From Paludibacter sp. (lineage in GTDB: Bacteria > Bacteroidota > Bacteroidia > Bacteroidales > Paludibacteraceae), in assembly GCA_009787075.1 (NCBI GenBank), contig WRGS01000140.1, positions 1 through 6,801 on the forward strand: a DNA stretch of 6,801 nucleotides. Direction: 5' to 3'. Both the position numbers and the translations under genes were made by a program. The notes below the pieces were generated by a model that searched no databases, was not told the origin of the DNA, and worked only from the letters and a program-made list of their open reading frames with translations. Positions 1-6,237 of this stretch are shown piece by piece. Each line of letters begins with the position of its first letter. The first letter of the stretch is position 1.

Positions 1-25
1 TTTTTTTTATCTTGAAAATTTGAAA

Positions 26-973
26 TTATGAAACATCAAAACGTTTCACTTTTATTAATTTCTTTTCGTTATTTAATTGATTTACAATACTATCAAGAAC
101 TCCATTTACAAAAATTGAACTTTTTTCGGTGCTGTATTCTTTGGCAAGTTCAATATATTCGTTTAGTGTAACATTGATTGGAATTGTAGGGAAAGTCAAG
201 ATTTCCGCCAAAGCCATTTTCATAATCAAAATATCCATAAATGCGATGCGGTCGAGTTCCCAATTACTTGTATGATTATCAATAAGTTGCGTAAGTTCCG
301 AATTTCGATTGATAACTGTTGTCAACAATTTTCCAGCAAAACTTTTATCCTCGTCCTTATCAGTGTATTGCGGCAAAAGTCGTTGAAATTTATTATTTTC
401 CAATTCAAAACGCTTAATTGTTTTCACAATAAAACTGATTATAATTTCCATATTGTCTGTCCAAAAAAGGCTTTGCTCTTCAAGCGCGTTTTCCAAAGTT
501 TGGCTTGGGGTAATAATCCGCTTGAAAATTTTGCGCCAAATTTCTTTATCCTGCTCATAATCAGATGTTTTTGTTGCCATATAATCGGCGTAAAAATCGC
601 TGTTAATAATCTGCTCTGTCAATTCTTTAATCACATTGGAATGTTCAGCCCACGAAAGTTTATTTTTTGCAACAAAATCTTTAAGTTCCAAATTTGCAGC
701 GAGTTGTTTTACAAATCGATTTTCAACAAACCGTAAATTCGGGTATAAATCGCCCTCTGTGGGACGCAATTTGTTTCTGCGCAACTCAATTTTGTCCGCA
801 CAAAATTTTGTAATATGCAATGGCAAGGTAAATAACTGAAAATAAAGTTCATACGCTTTGTCAAAACTGTGAAACATTTCTTTTTCAACCGCTTTGAGCG
901 TTTTATCCTCGCTTTTAAAGTAGGCATAAAGAATCTGAAGAATTTTTATGCGAATTAAAACTCTGTTAATCAT
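26..973 (-). CDS. nusB: Transcription antitermination factor NusB, long Bacteroidota form
   Basis: NusB binds boxA RNA together with ribosomal protein S10 (NusE) and supports antitermination on rRNA operons in the cytoplasm. The 315-residue product ends in a recognisable NusB domain (about residues 210-305). Visible there are NWELDR (237-242) and FMDILIMKMALAEIL (245-259), then P-I-N-V-T-L-NEY (265-273), ELAKEYST (275-282) and the hallmark VNGVLDSI (289-296). Classical NusB is about 140 residues. The first ~190 residues, beginning MINRVLIRIKILQILYAYF, are the helical N-terminal extension I associate with Bacteroidota NusB. The ATG at 971-973 is chosen because it gives this conserved N-terminus and lies about 32 nt after a clear -7 box. 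There is no Shine-Dalgarno sequence, only an A/T-rich leader. The gene is transcribed away from the tRNA. No terminator is visible in the 25 bases after the stop. The reading frame is intact, and the family call is very secure. Confidence 0.95.
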   Translation of the reverse strand: MINRVLIRIKILQILYAYFKSEDKTLKAVEKEMFHSFDKAYELYFQLFTLPLHITKFCADKIELRRNKLRPTEGDLYPNLRFVENRFVKQLAANLELKDFVAKNKLSWAEHSNVIKELTEQIINSDFYADYMATKTSDYEQDKEIWRKIFKRIITPSQTLENALEEQSLFWTDNMEIIISFIVKTIKRFELENNKFQRLLPQYTDKDEDKSFAGKLLTTVINRNSELTQLIDNHTSNWELDRIAFMDILIMKMALAEILTFPTIPINVTLNEYIELAKEYSTEKSSIFVNGVLDSIVNQLNNEKKLIKVKRFDVS

Positions 974-1005
974 AAATTTAAAAGGTTACCCTCTGTTTTC
1001 GGCTG

Positions 1006-1013
1006 CAAAGGTA
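1006..1013 (-). promoter_or_regulatory. Putative nusB promoter, -7 box
   Basis: On the minus strand this reads TACCTTTG, a perfect match to the Bacteroidota -7 consensus TAnnTTTG, and it lies 32 nt upstream of the nusB ATG. The -33 element is unclear. The nearest minus-strand TTTG (1040-1043) leaves a 26-nt spacer, longer than the usual 19-21 nt. The assignment therefore rests mainly on the -7 box. Confidence 0.55.
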
Positions 1014-1070
1014 CGAAATTTTTTTTGAATAAAATTTATCAAAAAACTTTTATGATAAAAAAAAATATAT

Positions 1071-1078
1071 TACTTTTG
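1071..1078 (+). promoter_or_regulatory. Putative tRNA-Thr promoter, -7 box
   Basis: TACTTTTG matches TAnnTTTG and lies 23 nt before the first base of the tRNA, a sensible distance for a short 5' leader. The expected -33 position (about 1047-1051, CTTTT) has only a weak match. This box and the nusB box lie back to back, so the 128-bp gap is a divergent promoter region. Confidence 0.5.
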
Positions 1079-1101
1079 CCGTTGTTTTTATATTGAAAAA
1101 C

Positions 1102-1174
1102 GCCATTTTAGCTCAGTTGGTAGAGCAATTCATTCGTAATGAATAGGTCCGGGGTTCGAGTCCCCGAAATGGCT
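1102..1174 (+). tRNA. tRNA-Thr, anticodon CGT
   Basis: It folds as a complete cloverleaf. The acceptor stem GCCATTT (1102-1108) pairs with AAATGGC (1167-1173). The D stem GCTC/GAGC (1111-1114 and 1123-1126) encloses an AGTTGGTA loop. The anticodon stem ATTCA/TGAAT (1128-1132 and 1140-1144) encloses loop TTCGTAA with anticodon CGT at 1135-1137. The T stem CGGGG/CCCCG flanks TTCGAGT. Anticodon CGU reads the threonine codon ACG. The discriminator base is T (1174), and CCA is not encoded, so it must be added after transcription. The gene stands alone, with its own putative promoter and a strong terminator 13 nt downstream. Confidence 0.96.
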
Positions 1175-1187
1175 CAAAAAAACGAAA

Positions 1188-1224
1188 AACGTTGTCAGTT
1201 TTATTCTGACAACGTTCTTTTTTT
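1188..1224 (+). terminator. Intrinsic terminator after tRNA-Thr
   Basis: There is a perfect 11-bp stem, AACGTTGTCAG (1188-1198) pairing with CTGACAACGTT (1206-1216). The 7-nt loop is TTTTATT, and a C plus seven Ts (1218-1224) follow. This is a textbook Rho-independent terminator on the plus strand, and it ends the tRNA transcript. Confidence 0.93.
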
Positions 1225-1478
1225 GCAAAAATATCTGTTTTGCATACGCTTTATTTTTATTTTTTTAATCAATATATTAAATAAAATTTTATATTTTTTG
1301 ATTAATATACTTAACAATATTTGATTTATTTGTAATTTTGATAATTAACTAAAAAACTGTTTTTTGATTTTAAATATTTCATTTTCAGATATTTATTTGT
1401 TTTTATTAATTGGAAAAACAGAATACAAACAGTTGGTATTTAGTGCTTTTTTGATATAAAATATGGAATAAAAATATT
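1225..1478. other. Gene-free AT-rich spacer
   Basis: This stretch lies between the tRNA terminator and the argS promoter. It is extremely AT-rich, and I find no convincing coding frame or RNA. Its only structure is an imperfect direct repeat of about 24 bp (from 1261 and from 1294, 19 of 24 matching, period 33). Given the base composition this is probably incidental. Confidence 0.6.
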
Positions 1479-1510
1479 TTTGTGTCATTAAAAGTTTTGT
1501 TGTATTTTTG
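1479..1510 (+). promoter_or_regulatory. argS promoter, Bacteroidota type
   Basis: The -33 TTTG is at 1479-1482 and the -7 box TATTTTTG (TAnnTTTG) is at 1503-1510, separated by exactly 20 nt. This matches the housekeeping promoter of Bacteroidota. Transcription would start about 10 nt downstream and leave a 5' leader of roughly 40 nt before the argS ATG. The gltX promoter has the same boxes and the same spacing. Confidence 0.7.
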
Positions 1511-1558
1511 CAAAAATTAAAAATTATTGATGATTTTCAATAATATAAATGTCTTTAT

Positions 1559-3346
1559 ATGAATAATATAGAAAAAATAATTACAAAAAATGTTTGTTTG
1601 GCGGTAAAAAAACTCTATTCCGCTGAATTTGAGGAAAATAATGTTGTTATTCAGCAAACCAAACGCGAATTTGAAGGCGATTTGACTGTAATGATTTTTC
1701 CTGTTGTTAAAATTTCCAAACACTCGCCAGAACAAACCTGCGAAGAAATCGGAAATTTTTTAAAAGAAAATATGGATTTTATTGCCGATTTTAATATTGT
1801 TAAGGGATTTTTAAATATTGTTATAAAAAAATCGTATTATCTTCATTTGCTAAACGAAATTTCAGAATCAAAAAACCAAAAACCTGAACAGGACAAGGGT
1901 TTGATGATGATAGAATATTCTTCGCCGAACACCAATAAACCGCTACATTTGGGGCATATTCGCAATAATCTTTTAGGATACAGCATTGCCGAAATTCAAA
2001 AGGCTAACGGCTATAAAGTGCTTAAAACTAACATTGTAAATGACAGAGGAATACATATTTGCAAGTCAATGCTGGCGTGGCAACTGTTTGGCAAGGGCGA
2101 AACTCCCGAAAATTCAGGCATCAAAGGCGACCATTTGGTTGGAAAATATTATGTGATTTTTGATATTGAATATAAAAAACAAATTAAAAAACTGATTGAT
2201 AGTGGTTTAACTGAAGAAGAAGCAAAAAAATCTGCGCCTTTGATTGTGCAGGCACAGGAAATGCTTGTTAAATGGGAACAAAACGACCCAGAAACGTGCG
2301 GACTGTGGCAAAAAATGAACTCGTGGGTTTATGCAGGTTTTGAGCAAACTTACAAAAAACTCGGCGTGGATTTTGATAAAATTTATTATGAATCTAATAC
2401 TTATCTCGTTGGCAAGCAGGAAGTTGAACGCGGCTTGGGAAGTGGAATTTTTTATAAAAAAGCGGACGGCTCAATTTGGGCAGATTTGACCGCTGACGGA
2501 CTTGACGAAAAACTGCTTTTACGCGCAGACGGCACTTCGGTTTATATGACACAGGATATTGGCACGGCAAAAATACGTTATAACGATTTTCCGATTGATA
2601 AAATGGTGTATGTTGTTGGTAATGAGCAAAATTATCATTTTCAAGTGCTTGCAGTTTTGCTTGATAAACTTGGTTTTGCATGGGGCAAAGATTTAGTGCA
2701 TTTTTCTTACGGAATGGTGGAACTGCCCGAAGGAAAAATGAAATCGCGCGAAGGAACGGTGGTTGATGCAGATGATTTGATAGATGAAATGATTGACTCT
2801 GCCCGCCAAACTGCCTTTGAACTCGGCAAACTTGATGGATTGACCGACAAAGAAATTAATGAAATTGCGCAAATGGTGGGCTTGGGCGCACTGAAATATT
2901 TTATTTTGAAAGTTGACCCGCGCAAAAATATGACTTTCAACCCCAAAGAAAGTATTGATTTTAATGGAAATACCGGTCCTTTTATTCAATACACGCACAC
3001 GCGTATTAAGTCGGTTTTGCGTAAAGCCAAAGAGCAAAATATTGATTTTCATCAAAATGTAAATACTTCGCTTGAAATTAACGACAAAGAAAAATATCTG
3101 ATTCAACTTGTTTCGGATTTTCCAAATGTTGTAAAAGAGGCAGGCGAAAGTTTCAGCCCTGCGCTTATTGCAAATTATTGCTACGATTTGGCAAAAGAAT
3201 TCAACCAATTTTATCACGATTACAGCATTTTAAATGAAAACAATAACGATTTAAAAGTGTTTCGTCTTGTTTTATCGCAAAATACTGCAAAAACAATTAA
3301 AAACGCAATGAAATTACTCGGCATAGAAGTGCCTGAAAGAATGTGA
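1559..3346 (+). CDS. argS: Arginine--tRNA ligase (ArgRS)
   Basis: A class I aminoacyl-tRNA synthetase that attaches arginine to tRNA-Arg with ATP in the cytoplasm. In order, the 595 residues show the N-terminal ArgRS-specific (Add1) domain (about 1-95). The catalytic core follows, with SSPNTNKPLHLGHIRNN (121-137) containing the HIGH-type signature HLGH at 130-133. The core continues with VNDRG (160-164) and YVVGNEQNYHFQVL (351-364). EGKMKSREGT (391-400) occupies the KMSKS position in the variant form KMKSR. The C-terminal DALR anticodon-binding domain begins near NTGPFIQYTHTRIKS (471-485) and ends in the typical LLGIEVPERM. The length is normal for the family, and the frame is intact. The ATG at 1559 is chosen for its conserved start and promoter distance. 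An ATG at 1549 is out of frame and stops after five codons. There is no Shine-Dalgarno sequence and no clear terminator downstream. Confidence 0.97.
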   Translation: MNNIEKIITKNVCLAVKKLYSAEFEENNVVIQQTKREFEGDLTVMIFPVVKISKHSPEQTCEEIGNFLKENMDFIADFNIVKGFLNIVIKKSYYLHLLNEISESKNQKPEQDKGLMMIEYSSPNTNKPLHLGHIRNNLLGYSIAEIQKANGYKVLKTNIVNDRGIHICKSMLAWQLFGKGETPENSGIKGDHLVGKYYVIFDIEYKKQIKKLIDSGLTEEEAKKSAPLIVQAQEMLVKWEQNDPETCGLWQKMNSWVYAGFEQTYKKLGVDFDKIYYESNTYLVGKQEVERGLGSGIFYKKADGSIWADLTADGLDEKLLLRADGTSVYMTQDIGTAKIRYNDFPIDKMVYVVGNEQNYHFQVLAVLLDKLGFAWGKDLVHFSYGMVELPEGKMKSREGTVVDADDLIDEMIDSARQTAFELGKLDGLTDKEINEIAQMVGLGALKYFILKVDPRKNMTFNPKESIDFNGNTGPFIQYTHTRIKSVLRKAKEQNIDFHQNVNTSLEINDKEKYLIQLVSDFPNVVKEAGESFSPALIANYCYDLAKEFNQFYHDYSILNENNNDLKVFRLVLSQNTAKTIKNAMKLLGIEVPERM

Positions 3347-3494
3347 AAAACGTTTAAAATAGACGAAGTGGACAAAAATGAGGCTGTAAGAGTTAAATAG
3401 TTGTTCCTTAAAAAAAAATTAATGTATCACCACTGCCTGTCCCAAAATAAAAAAACCAAGTTGATTTAATGTTAAGCGGCAAAAACCATAGGTA
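3347..3494. other. Non-coding spacer between argS and the pseudogene
   Basis: No gene or clear hairpin terminator is seen here. The argS frame stays open for 17 codons after its TGA, to a TAG at 3398-3400, but ArgRS normally ends at the ERM just before the TGA, so this is probably chance. On the minus strand this stretch may hold the decayed 3' end of the neighbouring lipoprotein pseudogene. No single frame there convinces me. Confidence 0.5.
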
Positions 3495-3848
3495 TCATCT
3501 ATTACCTAAAATATTATAATATTCAAACTTTAAATTATTATCTTCAATTTGAAAAAGCCACCAACAATCCAATTGATTTTGTATCTTTTTAATGAAATTA
3601 GGGTCACATAATCTATCTTCAATATAAACTAAAGATCCAGTCAACCCCACTTTAAAAGTATGCCATTATTGTAAAAAAAACAAGAATATGTGTTACATGC
3701 TCTTCATCCATCCATATCTTGTCATAATAATAACCATCTATCCTTAATTCATTGCCTAAATATGGAGTTTTGGATAATCATCTTTAAATAACCAATTGCA
3801 ACCTGAAAATAAAAAGGTACAACATAAAATCAAAGCACTCGTTCTCAT
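3495..3848 (-). pseudogene. Decayed small lipoprotein gene with three frameshifts
   Basis: The minus strand begins with ATG at 3846-3848 and encodes a lipoprotein signal peptide, MRTSALILCCTFLFSGC, whose lipobox cysteine is residue 17. It then reaches a TAG at 3756-3758. Shifting by one base recovers PKTPYLGNELRIDGYYYDKI and WMDEEHVTHILVFF, until TAA at 3652-3654. A shift in an 8-T run (3673-3680) recovers FYNNGILLKWG, until TGA at 3641-3643. A third shift recovers GSLVYIEDRLCDPNFIKK and CWWLFQIEDNNLKFEYY, to TGA at 3495-3497. Each break is repaired by adding one base. The LR-DGYYY and FYNNG blocks resemble a family of short Bacteroidota lipoproteins of unknown function (recalled from memory, not searched). 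If so, the 3' end is also missing, because I would expect more residues after the FEYY block. A promoter-like -7 box survives upstream. The function is unknown, and the product would have been outer-membrane or periplasmic. Confidence 0.8.
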
Positions 3849-3887
3849 ATTATTATTATAAAAAATTATTCCGATTAAATTTTAATG

Positions 3888-3920
3888 CAAAAGTATATTA
3901 AAAATTTCAAAATTTCCAAG
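3888..3920 (-). promoter_or_regulatory. Putative promoter of the lipoprotein pseudogene
   Basis: The minus strand has TACTTTTG at 3888-3895, matching TAnnTTTG. A partial -33 box, CTTG at 3917-3920, lies 21 nt upstream of it. The ATG of the pseudogene is about 39 nt downstream. The element looks intact although the gene behind it is broken. Confidence 0.45.
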
Positions 3921-4004
3921 AAAAATCAAGTTTTCAAATTTAACTGCTTAATGTACGCAACGATTATTTTATTTTGTTTGCGATAATTTTTTTTTGAAAA
4001 ATAT

Positions 4005-4036
4005 TTTGGCGATTTTAAAATTTTAATATATTTTTG
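4005..4036 (+). promoter_or_regulatory. gltX promoter, Bacteroidota type
   Basis: The -33 TTTG at 4005-4008 and the -7 box TATTTTTG at 4029-4036 are separated by exactly 20 nt. They lie 28 nt before the gltX ATG. The -7 box and the four bases after it (TATTTTTGCAAA) are identical to those of argS. Confidence 0.7.
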
Positions 4037-4064
4037 CAAATTAGTAAAAATTAATTTAAAAAAA

Positions 4065-5576
4065 ATGGAAAGAGTAAGAGTGCGTTTTGCGCCTTCGCCA
4101 ACGGGTGCATTGCATATTGGCGGTGTTAGAACGGCGTTATACAACTATCTTTTTGCCAAAAAACTTGGCGGAGATATGATTTTGCGAATAGAAGATACAG
4201 ATTCGCTACGCTTTGTTGCAGGTGCGGAAGAATATATTATTGAGTCGCTCAACTGGTTGAATATTAAGTTTGACGAAGGCGTTGGCGTTGGAGGGAAACA
4301 CGCGCCGTATCGTCAAAGCGAGCGCAGAGAAATTTACAAAAAATATGTTGATATCCTTTTGGAAAAAAATGCGGCATACATCGCTTTCGACACACAAGAA
4401 GAACTTGAAGCAAAACGCGCACAAATCGCTAATTTTCAATATGATGCATCAACACGAATGATGATGAAAAATACACTTTCGTTGTCTAAGGAAGAAGTTG
4501 AAAACCTGATAAATTCCGATTGTAATTTTGTTGTGCGTTTTAAAATTGAGCCAAATGAAACTGTTAAAATTTTCGATTTAATTCACGGTGAAGTTATGGT
4601 AAATTCCTCTGTTTTAGATGATAAAGTAATTTACAAATCATCTGACGGATTGCCAACTTATCATCTTGCCAATGTTATCGACGACCATTTGATGGAAATT
4701 TCGCACGTTATTCGCGGAGAGGAATGGTTGCCTTCTACTCCGCTTCACGTTTTGCTTTACCGCGCTTTTGGCTGGACAGAAACGATGCCGAAGTTTGCGC
4801 ATTTACCATTGCTGCTCAAACCCAACGGCAACGGAAAACTAAGCAAACGGGATGGCGACCAACTTGGTTTTCCTGTTTTTCCGCTCAATTGGCGCGACCC
4901 TAAAACATCAGAAATTTCGTCAGGTTATCGTGAAGCGGGTTATTTCCCTGAAGCGATTGTGAATTTTCTTGCATTACTTGGCTGGAATTCGGGAACAGAG
5001 CAGGAAATTTTTTCAATAGACGAACTGATACAACTTTTTTCGTTTGACCGCGTGAGCAAATCGGGTGCAAAATTCGATTATGAAAAAGCCAAATGGTTTA
5101 ATCATAAATATTTACAAATGAAATCTGACGAAAAAATTGCTGAGGAATTTAATAAAATTCTTGTTGAAAAAAATATTATTACAGATAAAAATACGCTTAT
5201 TTGCATTATCAGGTTGATGAAAGAACGTGTTAATTTTATTGCAGAATTGTGGGAGCAGTGCGAATTTTTCTTCGTTGCGCCAACAACTTACGACCAAAAA
5301 GCCCTTGCAAAACGCTGGAAAGAAAATTCTGCACAACAAATGATCGAATTAGCGGAAGTTTTGAAAGAAATTGACAATTTTTTGCCTGCCAACACCGAAA
5401 AAATTGTAATGAATTGGATTGCCGAAAAAAATTACAGCATCGGCGAGGTAATGAACGTTTTGCGCATTGCACTTGTGGGCGCAAGCAAAGGTCCTCATCT
5501 GTTTGATATAATGGAAATTATTGGAAAAGAAGAAACTTTGCAGCGGATTTATTCTGCAATAGAAATTATAAAATAA
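4065..5576 (+). CDS. gltX: Glutamate--tRNA ligase (GluRS)
   Basis: A class I aminoacyl-tRNA synthetase that charges tRNA-Glu with glutamate and ATP. The 503 residues open with RVRFAPSPTGALHIGGVRTAL (5-25), which contains the HIGH-type motif at 17-20. MILRIEDTD (38-46), PTYHLANVIDDHLM (197-210) and HVIRGEEWLPSTP (214-226) follow. The KMSKS motif is KLSKRDGD (258-265). The helical anticodon-binding part covers about 330-503 and includes GASKGPHLFDIM (472-483). Enterobacterial GluRS has a zinc site in the insertion after the catalytic half. Here the equivalent stretch (AAYIAFDTQEELEAKR, 103-118) has no cysteine, so the enzyme is probably zinc-free. The insert VFPLNWRDPKTSEISSGYRE after KLSKR is what I expect of Bacteroidota GluRS. 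Start, length and frame are normal. The sequence does not show whether it is discriminating or also charges tRNA-Gln. Confidence 0.97.
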   Translation: MERVRVRFAPSPTGALHIGGVRTALYNYLFAKKLGGDMILRIEDTDSLRFVAGAEEYIIESLNWLNIKFDEGVGVGGKHAPYRQSERREIYKKYVDILLEKNAAYIAFDTQEELEAKRAQIANFQYDASTRMMMKNTLSLSKEEVENLINSDCNFVVRFKIEPNETVKIFDLIHGEVMVNSSVLDDKVIYKSSDGLPTYHLANVIDDHLMEISHVIRGEEWLPSTPLHVLLYRAFGWTETMPKFAHLPLLLKPNGNGKLSKRDGDQLGFPVFPLNWRDPKTSEISSGYREAGYFPEAIVNFLALLGWNSGTEQEIFSIDELIQLFSFDRVSKSGAKFDYEKAKWFNHKYLQMKSDEKIAEEFNKILVEKNIITDKNTLICIIRLMKERVNFIAELWEQCEFFFVAPTTYDQKALAKRWKENSAQQMIELAEVLKEIDNFLPANTEKIVMNWIAEKNYSIGEVMNVLRIALVGASKGPHLFDIMEIIGKEETLQRIYSAIEIIK

Positions 5577-5598
5577 AATTTAAAATTCGCAAATATCA

Positions 5599-6108
5599 TT
5601 ATAATCCTTTAATTGAACGGGTAATGGCGTTAAATTCCTCCACCGCAGACTTGTATTGGGAGGGCGATGTAAATGCTACAATTTGACAAAAATGGTTTTT
5701 CCCATCAATGTAGGTTGCGAGCAATCTAATTTTAACCGACTCAGAAGTCGCTTGAATTTCATATTGTTTTGCAGGTTGTCCGTCAATTACGATTTCCTCG
5801 CCGTCTGATATGCTGGCATTGTCCATTGCATCTAAAGAATGGTCTGTAACATGTTTTCTCCATTCTTCAAATGTGTAATCCAAATCTTCTTTGGCATCTA
5901 TTAATACCACAACATATTGCATTGCTAAACGTTTTTGCGCTTGCAAATCAGCATCATCATTTAAAGAATGGTCGGTTATTTCTATCCAGCCCTTGGGCAA
6001 AGTAATAGAAAATAAACTGTCTTTGGAGTAGATTGTGTGTTTCTGATTGTTGCTGTCATGCCGCCTGTTATTTTCAAATCCGCACCCGTGCAACAGTGTG
6101 ACACTCAA
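5599..6108 (-). CDS. Probable lipoprotein with PsbP/DcrB-like domain
   Basis: The long open frame gives 169 residues if read from the TTG at 6108. The body has the layout of small PsbP/DcrB (DUF1795)-like proteins. SLFSITLPKGWIEI (31-44) is an opening strand and turn. A helical stretch with EEWRKHV (81-87) follows, then the EIVIDGQPAKQYEI turn (105-118). RLLATYIDGKNHFCQIVAFT (128-147) and a final helix, SAVEEFNAITRSIKGL (154-169), complete it. This is a fold-level resemblance, so the function is unknown. A cysteine at residue 9 (LLHGC) looks like a lipobox, but eight residues without a positive charge cannot be a signal peptide. A proper one lies just upstream in another frame (see 6105-6146), so the TTG is probably not the real start. 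Residues 45-49 and 88-92 are both TDHSL. The gene converges on gltX with 22 bp between stop codons, and I see no terminator. A promoter of its own lies upstream. Confidence 0.75.
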   Translation of the reverse strand: MSVTLLHGCGFENNRRHDSNNQKHTIYSKDSLFSITLPKGWIEITDHSLNDDADLQAQKRLAMQYVVVLIDAKEDLDYTFEEWRKHVTDHSLDAMDNASISDGEEIVIDGQPAKQYEIQATSESVKIRLLATYIDGKNHFCQIVAFTSPSQYKSAVEEFNAITRSIKGL

Positions 6109-6146
6109 TAAAATAAGAAACGTAATGTAATTTTTTGCATCTTCAT
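6105..6146 (-). other. Out-of-frame signal-peptide start of the lipoprotein gene
   Basis: The minus strand has ATG at 6144-6146 and a second ATG at 6138-6140, which read MKMQKITLRFLFY and then stop at TGA 6105-6107. Adding one A to the six-A run at 6131-6136 makes MKMQKNYITFLILLSVTLL followed by HGC, and the frame then continues into the open frame at 5599-6108. That would be a standard lipoprotein signal peptide with cysteine 22 and a mature protein of about 160 residues. A base added slightly later, in the TTATTTTA stretch, would work as well (MKMQKITLRFLILLSVTLL). The gene is therefore either frameshifted or mis-sequenced at this point. Confidence 0.7.
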
Positions 6147-6203
6147 AATTTTAATTGAATTTATATGGAAAAATAATATTTTCAGTATTTAATTTCGTAA
6201 TAT

Positions 6204-6222
6204 ACTGTTATAATTGTACAGT
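6204..6222. repeat. Small inverted repeat in the lipoprotein leader
   Basis: ACTGT (6204-6208) and ACAGT (6218-6222) are perfect 5-bp arms around a 9-nt spacer. They lie a few bases downstream of the presumed start of transcription of the leftward lipoprotein gene. They could be an operator half-site pair or chance. The stem is too short to call a terminator, although Ts follow on the plus strand. Confidence 0.25.
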
Positions 6223-6237
6223 TTTTAAATTCGAGTA

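Noticed and set aside
1265..1305. TTAATCAA / TTGATTAA inverted repeat
   Set aside because: An 8-bp AT-only stem with a 25-nt loop is expected by chance in sequence this AT-rich, and no T tract or gene end is associated with it.
1139..1324. Plus-strand 61-residue open frame overlapping the tRNA and terminator
   Set aside because: It begins inside the tRNA anticodon arm, runs through the terminator, and ends in low-complexity Ile/Leu/Asn codons from AT-rich DNA.
2693..3217. Minus-strand 174-residue open frame inside argS
   Set aside because: It is an antisense shadow of an intact conserved synthetase. It has no start context and no protein-like pattern.
3347..3400. In-frame 17-codon extension after the argS TGA, suggesting readthrough or recoding
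   Set aside because: ArgRS normally ends at the ERM immediately before the TGA, and there is no recoding signal. An open run of 17 codons is expected by chance.
3956..3995. CGCAA/TTGCG inverted repeat followed by a T run, as a possible terminator before gltX
   Set aside because: The stem is only 5 bp with a 17-nt loop and does not extend. It is also far from the argS end.
3961..3996. Imperfect 20-bp tandem repeat (CGATTATTTT / CGATAATTTT)
   Set aside because: It has two copies only and is dominated by T runs, so it is compatible with base composition.
5577..5598. Bidirectional terminator between gltX and the convergent lipoprotein gene
   Set aside because: The 22-bp gap and its flanks are AT-rich without a GC-containing stem, so none can be supported.
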